From Candidatus Omnitrophota bacterium (lineage in GTDB: Bacteria; Omnitrophota; Gorgyraeia; Gygaellales; Profunditerraquicolaceae), in assembly GCA_028714595.1 (NCBI GenBank), contig JAQTMD010000088.1, forward strand, positions 1 to 6,511: a stretch of DNA of 6,511 nt, written 5' to 3'. The translations under genes were made by a program, and so were the position numbers. Position 1 is the first letter of the stretch. Each line of letters starts with the position of its first letter. Shown here one piece after another: positions 5,092-6,511 of the stretch. The notes beneath the pieces are model-generated. The model was not told the DNA's origin and made no database searches. It was given only the letters and a program-made list of their open reading frames with translations.

Positions 5092-6511
5092 ATGACTGAA
5101 CGAGCGGAAATGGAGCAATTGTACAACCAGAGCATCAAGCTGGTGCACGAGGGAAGGATCGTCAAGGGCCGGATCGTGGCGATCAAACCCAAGGATGTCC
5201 TGATCGACGTCGGTTTCAAATCCGAGGGCATCGTGCCGATCGGGGAGTTCAAGCAGGACGAGATCGAGGTCGGCAAGGAGTTTGATTTCTACGTGGAGAA
5301 CATCGAAGACGATGCGGGATTGATGTCTTTGTCGCGCGACAAGGCCCGCTGCATGCAGGGCTGGGACCAGATCGTGCAGCACTCGCAGGATGGCACCCTG
5401 GTCGAAGGAACACCGGTCAAGAAGGTCAAGGGCGGGTTCCTGGTGGAAGTGCTGGGTATCGAAGGCTTCCTGCCGGCGTCCCTGTCGGCATTCAAGAACG
5501 TCATGGAGCGCGACATAATCGGCAAGAAGTTCAAGTTCAAGATCATCAAGATCAACAAACTGCGGTACGGGATCATCCTCTCCCGGCGTGAGGCCATCTA
5601 CAAGGAAAAGGAAGAGATGCGGGAGAAGCTCTGGGTACAGCTGAAGATCGGCCAGGTCATCCCGGGCACGGTCAAGGCCATCACCGATTTCGGGGCGTTT
5701 ATCGACTTGGGCGGCGTGGACGGCCTGCTGCACATCACGGACATGTCCTGGTCGAAGATCTCGCATCCGTCGGAGATCGTGGCTGTCGGCGACAGGATCG
5801 AGGTGATGCTGTTGAACATGGACCGCGAGAGCGGCAAGATCTCGCTGGGCCTGAAGCAGCGGCTGCCCGACCCCTGGCAGGAAGTCGAATCCAAGTTCTC
5901 CGCCGGTTCCAAGATCAAAGGCAAAGTGGTGAGCATCCTGCCCTACGGCGTGTTCGTCGAGCTTGAAAAAGGTATCGAGGGGCTGATCCACATATCCGAG
6001 ATCTCCTGGACGAAAAAGATAAACAATCCCAACGAGGTCTTTGCCATCGGCGACATGGTCGAAGCGCAGATCCTGACCGTGGACAAGGATTCCCGCCGCA
6101 TCGCGCTTTCCATCAAGCACCTGGAGCAGAATCCCTGGCTGGATGCCGAGGCGAAGTTTCCTGCGGGCACTGCGGTGCAGGGCAAGGTCAAGAGCTTCAC
6201 CAAGTACGGTGTGTTCGTGGAGCTTGACTCCAGTCTTGAAGGCATGATACACATCTCCGACCTCTCCTGGACCAAGCGCATCACCAATCCGCAGGACCTC
6301 CTCAAAAAGGGGCAGAAAGTCGAAGTGCAGGTGCTTTCTGTCGACGCGGGGAATCAGCGTATTGCCCTCGGTCTGAAACAGCTCCAGGAAAATCCCTGGC
6401 CGAAGATCGCGGAAAAGTTCAAACTCGATACGCAGCTCGAGGCAGAAGCGGTCAGTATCACCGATTTCGGCGTGTTTGTGAAGATCGATGAAGACCTGGA
6501 AGGGCTGGTCT
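5092..6511 (+). CDS. rpsA: 30S ribosomal protein S1 (3' end outside window)
   Basis: Ribosomal protein S1 binds mRNA on the 30S subunit and helps recruit and unfold transcripts. The frame is open for 473 codons to the window edge. Five complete S1 (OB-fold RNA-binding) domains and part of a sixth are visible, at about residues 20-85, 101-165, 186-256, 271-343, 359-430 and 446 onward. Domains 1 and 2 are divergent (VKGRIVAIKPKDVLIDVGFKSEG; VKKVKGGFLVEVLGIEGFLP), as expected of the ribosome-binding end. Domains 3-5 have the classical pattern ITDFGAFIDL...DGLLHITDMSW and are joined by linkers containing PW. No IspH or Cmk domain is fused at the N-terminus, unlike in some bacteria. Lysine is mostly AAG and isoleucine mostly ATC, more biased than in plsC, which fits a highly expressed gene. 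An upstream terminator suggests separate transcription. Confidence 0.96.
   Translation, partial: MTERAEMEQLYNQSIKLVHEGRIVKGRIVAIKPKDVLIDVGFKSEGIVPIGEFKQDEIEVGKEFDFYVENIEDDAGLMSLSRDKARCMQGWDQIVQHSQDGTLVEGTPVKKVKGGFLVEVLGIEGFLPASLSAFKNVMERDIIGKKFKFKIIKINKLRYGIILSRREAIYKEKEEMREKLWVQLKIGQVIPGTVKAITDFGAFIDLGGVDGLLHITDMSWSKISHPSEIVAVGDRIEVMLLNMDRESGKISLGLKQRLPDPWQEVESKFSAGSKIKGKVVSILPYGVFVELEKGIEGLIHISEISWTKKINNPNEVFAIGDMVEAQILTVDKDSRRIALSIKHLEQNPWLDAEAKFPAGTAVQGKVKSFTKYGVFVELDSSLEGMIHISDLSWTKRITNPQDLLKKGQKVEVQVLSVDAGNQRIALGLKQLQENPWPKIAEKFKLDTQLEAEAVSITDFGVFVKIDEDLEGLV

Noticed and set aside
5047..6252. 401-codon open frame on the - strand opposite rpsA
   Set aside because: It lies antisense to unmistakable S1 domains and has a biased, repetitive His/Asp/Leu composition reflecting the S1 repeats. 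No ribosome site or family was recognised.
5878..6430. Recent duplication of S1 domains 4 and 5 in rpsA
   Set aside because: By eye about half of the residues are identical, and the DNA has diverged. This is normal for the repeated domains of S1.

Overview
The window is an ordinary-looking bacterial chromosomal segment. It is GC-rich and every gene lies on the + strand in tightly packed, operon-like order: end of proB, proA, nadD, rpe, a phosphohexomutase, plsC, then after a 198-nt gap the start of rpsA, which runs off the right edge. No phage, transposase, CRISPR, tRNA or rRNA sequence is visible. The arrangement proB-proA-nadD is common across bacteria, and plsC next to rpsA is also a familiar pairing. 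The lineage cannot be fixed from this sequence. A deep-branching Gram-negative-type bacterium (for example the Omnitrophota/PVC area or a former deltaproteobacterial group) is compatible, but that is an impression only.

Region 1 (1-1600) carries proline synthesis. It holds the C-terminal PUA part of glutamate 5-kinase, with an apparent frameshift or in-frame stop at the extreme left edge, followed by complete gamma-glutamyl phosphate reductase with a GTG start. Region 2 (1626-2213) is NadD of NAD biosynthesis. Region 3 (2224-2250) is a compact 13-bp tandem repeat that folds into a hairpin directly in front of rpe. Region 4 (2260-4893) has rpe, the phosphohexomutase and plsC. Their junctions overlap by 25 and 20 nt, which implies co-transcription and translational coupling. 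Together they link pentose phosphate metabolism, sugar-phosphate interconversion for cell envelope or glycogen, and phospholipid synthesis.

Region 5 (4894-5091) is the most interesting part. It is a gap between plsC and rpsA with a possible extended -10 promoter, a 12-bp perfect palindrome, an 8-bp direct repeat, a perfect 9-nt Shine-Dalgarno sequence that has no start codon behind it, and a clear Rho-independent terminator. It can be read either as the end of the plsC operon or as a short terminated leader/small RNA in front of rpsA. Region 6 (5092-6511) encodes five complete S1 domains and part of a sixth of ribosomal protein S1.

The genes are all known housekeeping families. I found no new multi-gene system. 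The observations worth following are the rpsA leader region, the hairpin repeat before rpe, and the broken reading frame of proB at the edge.
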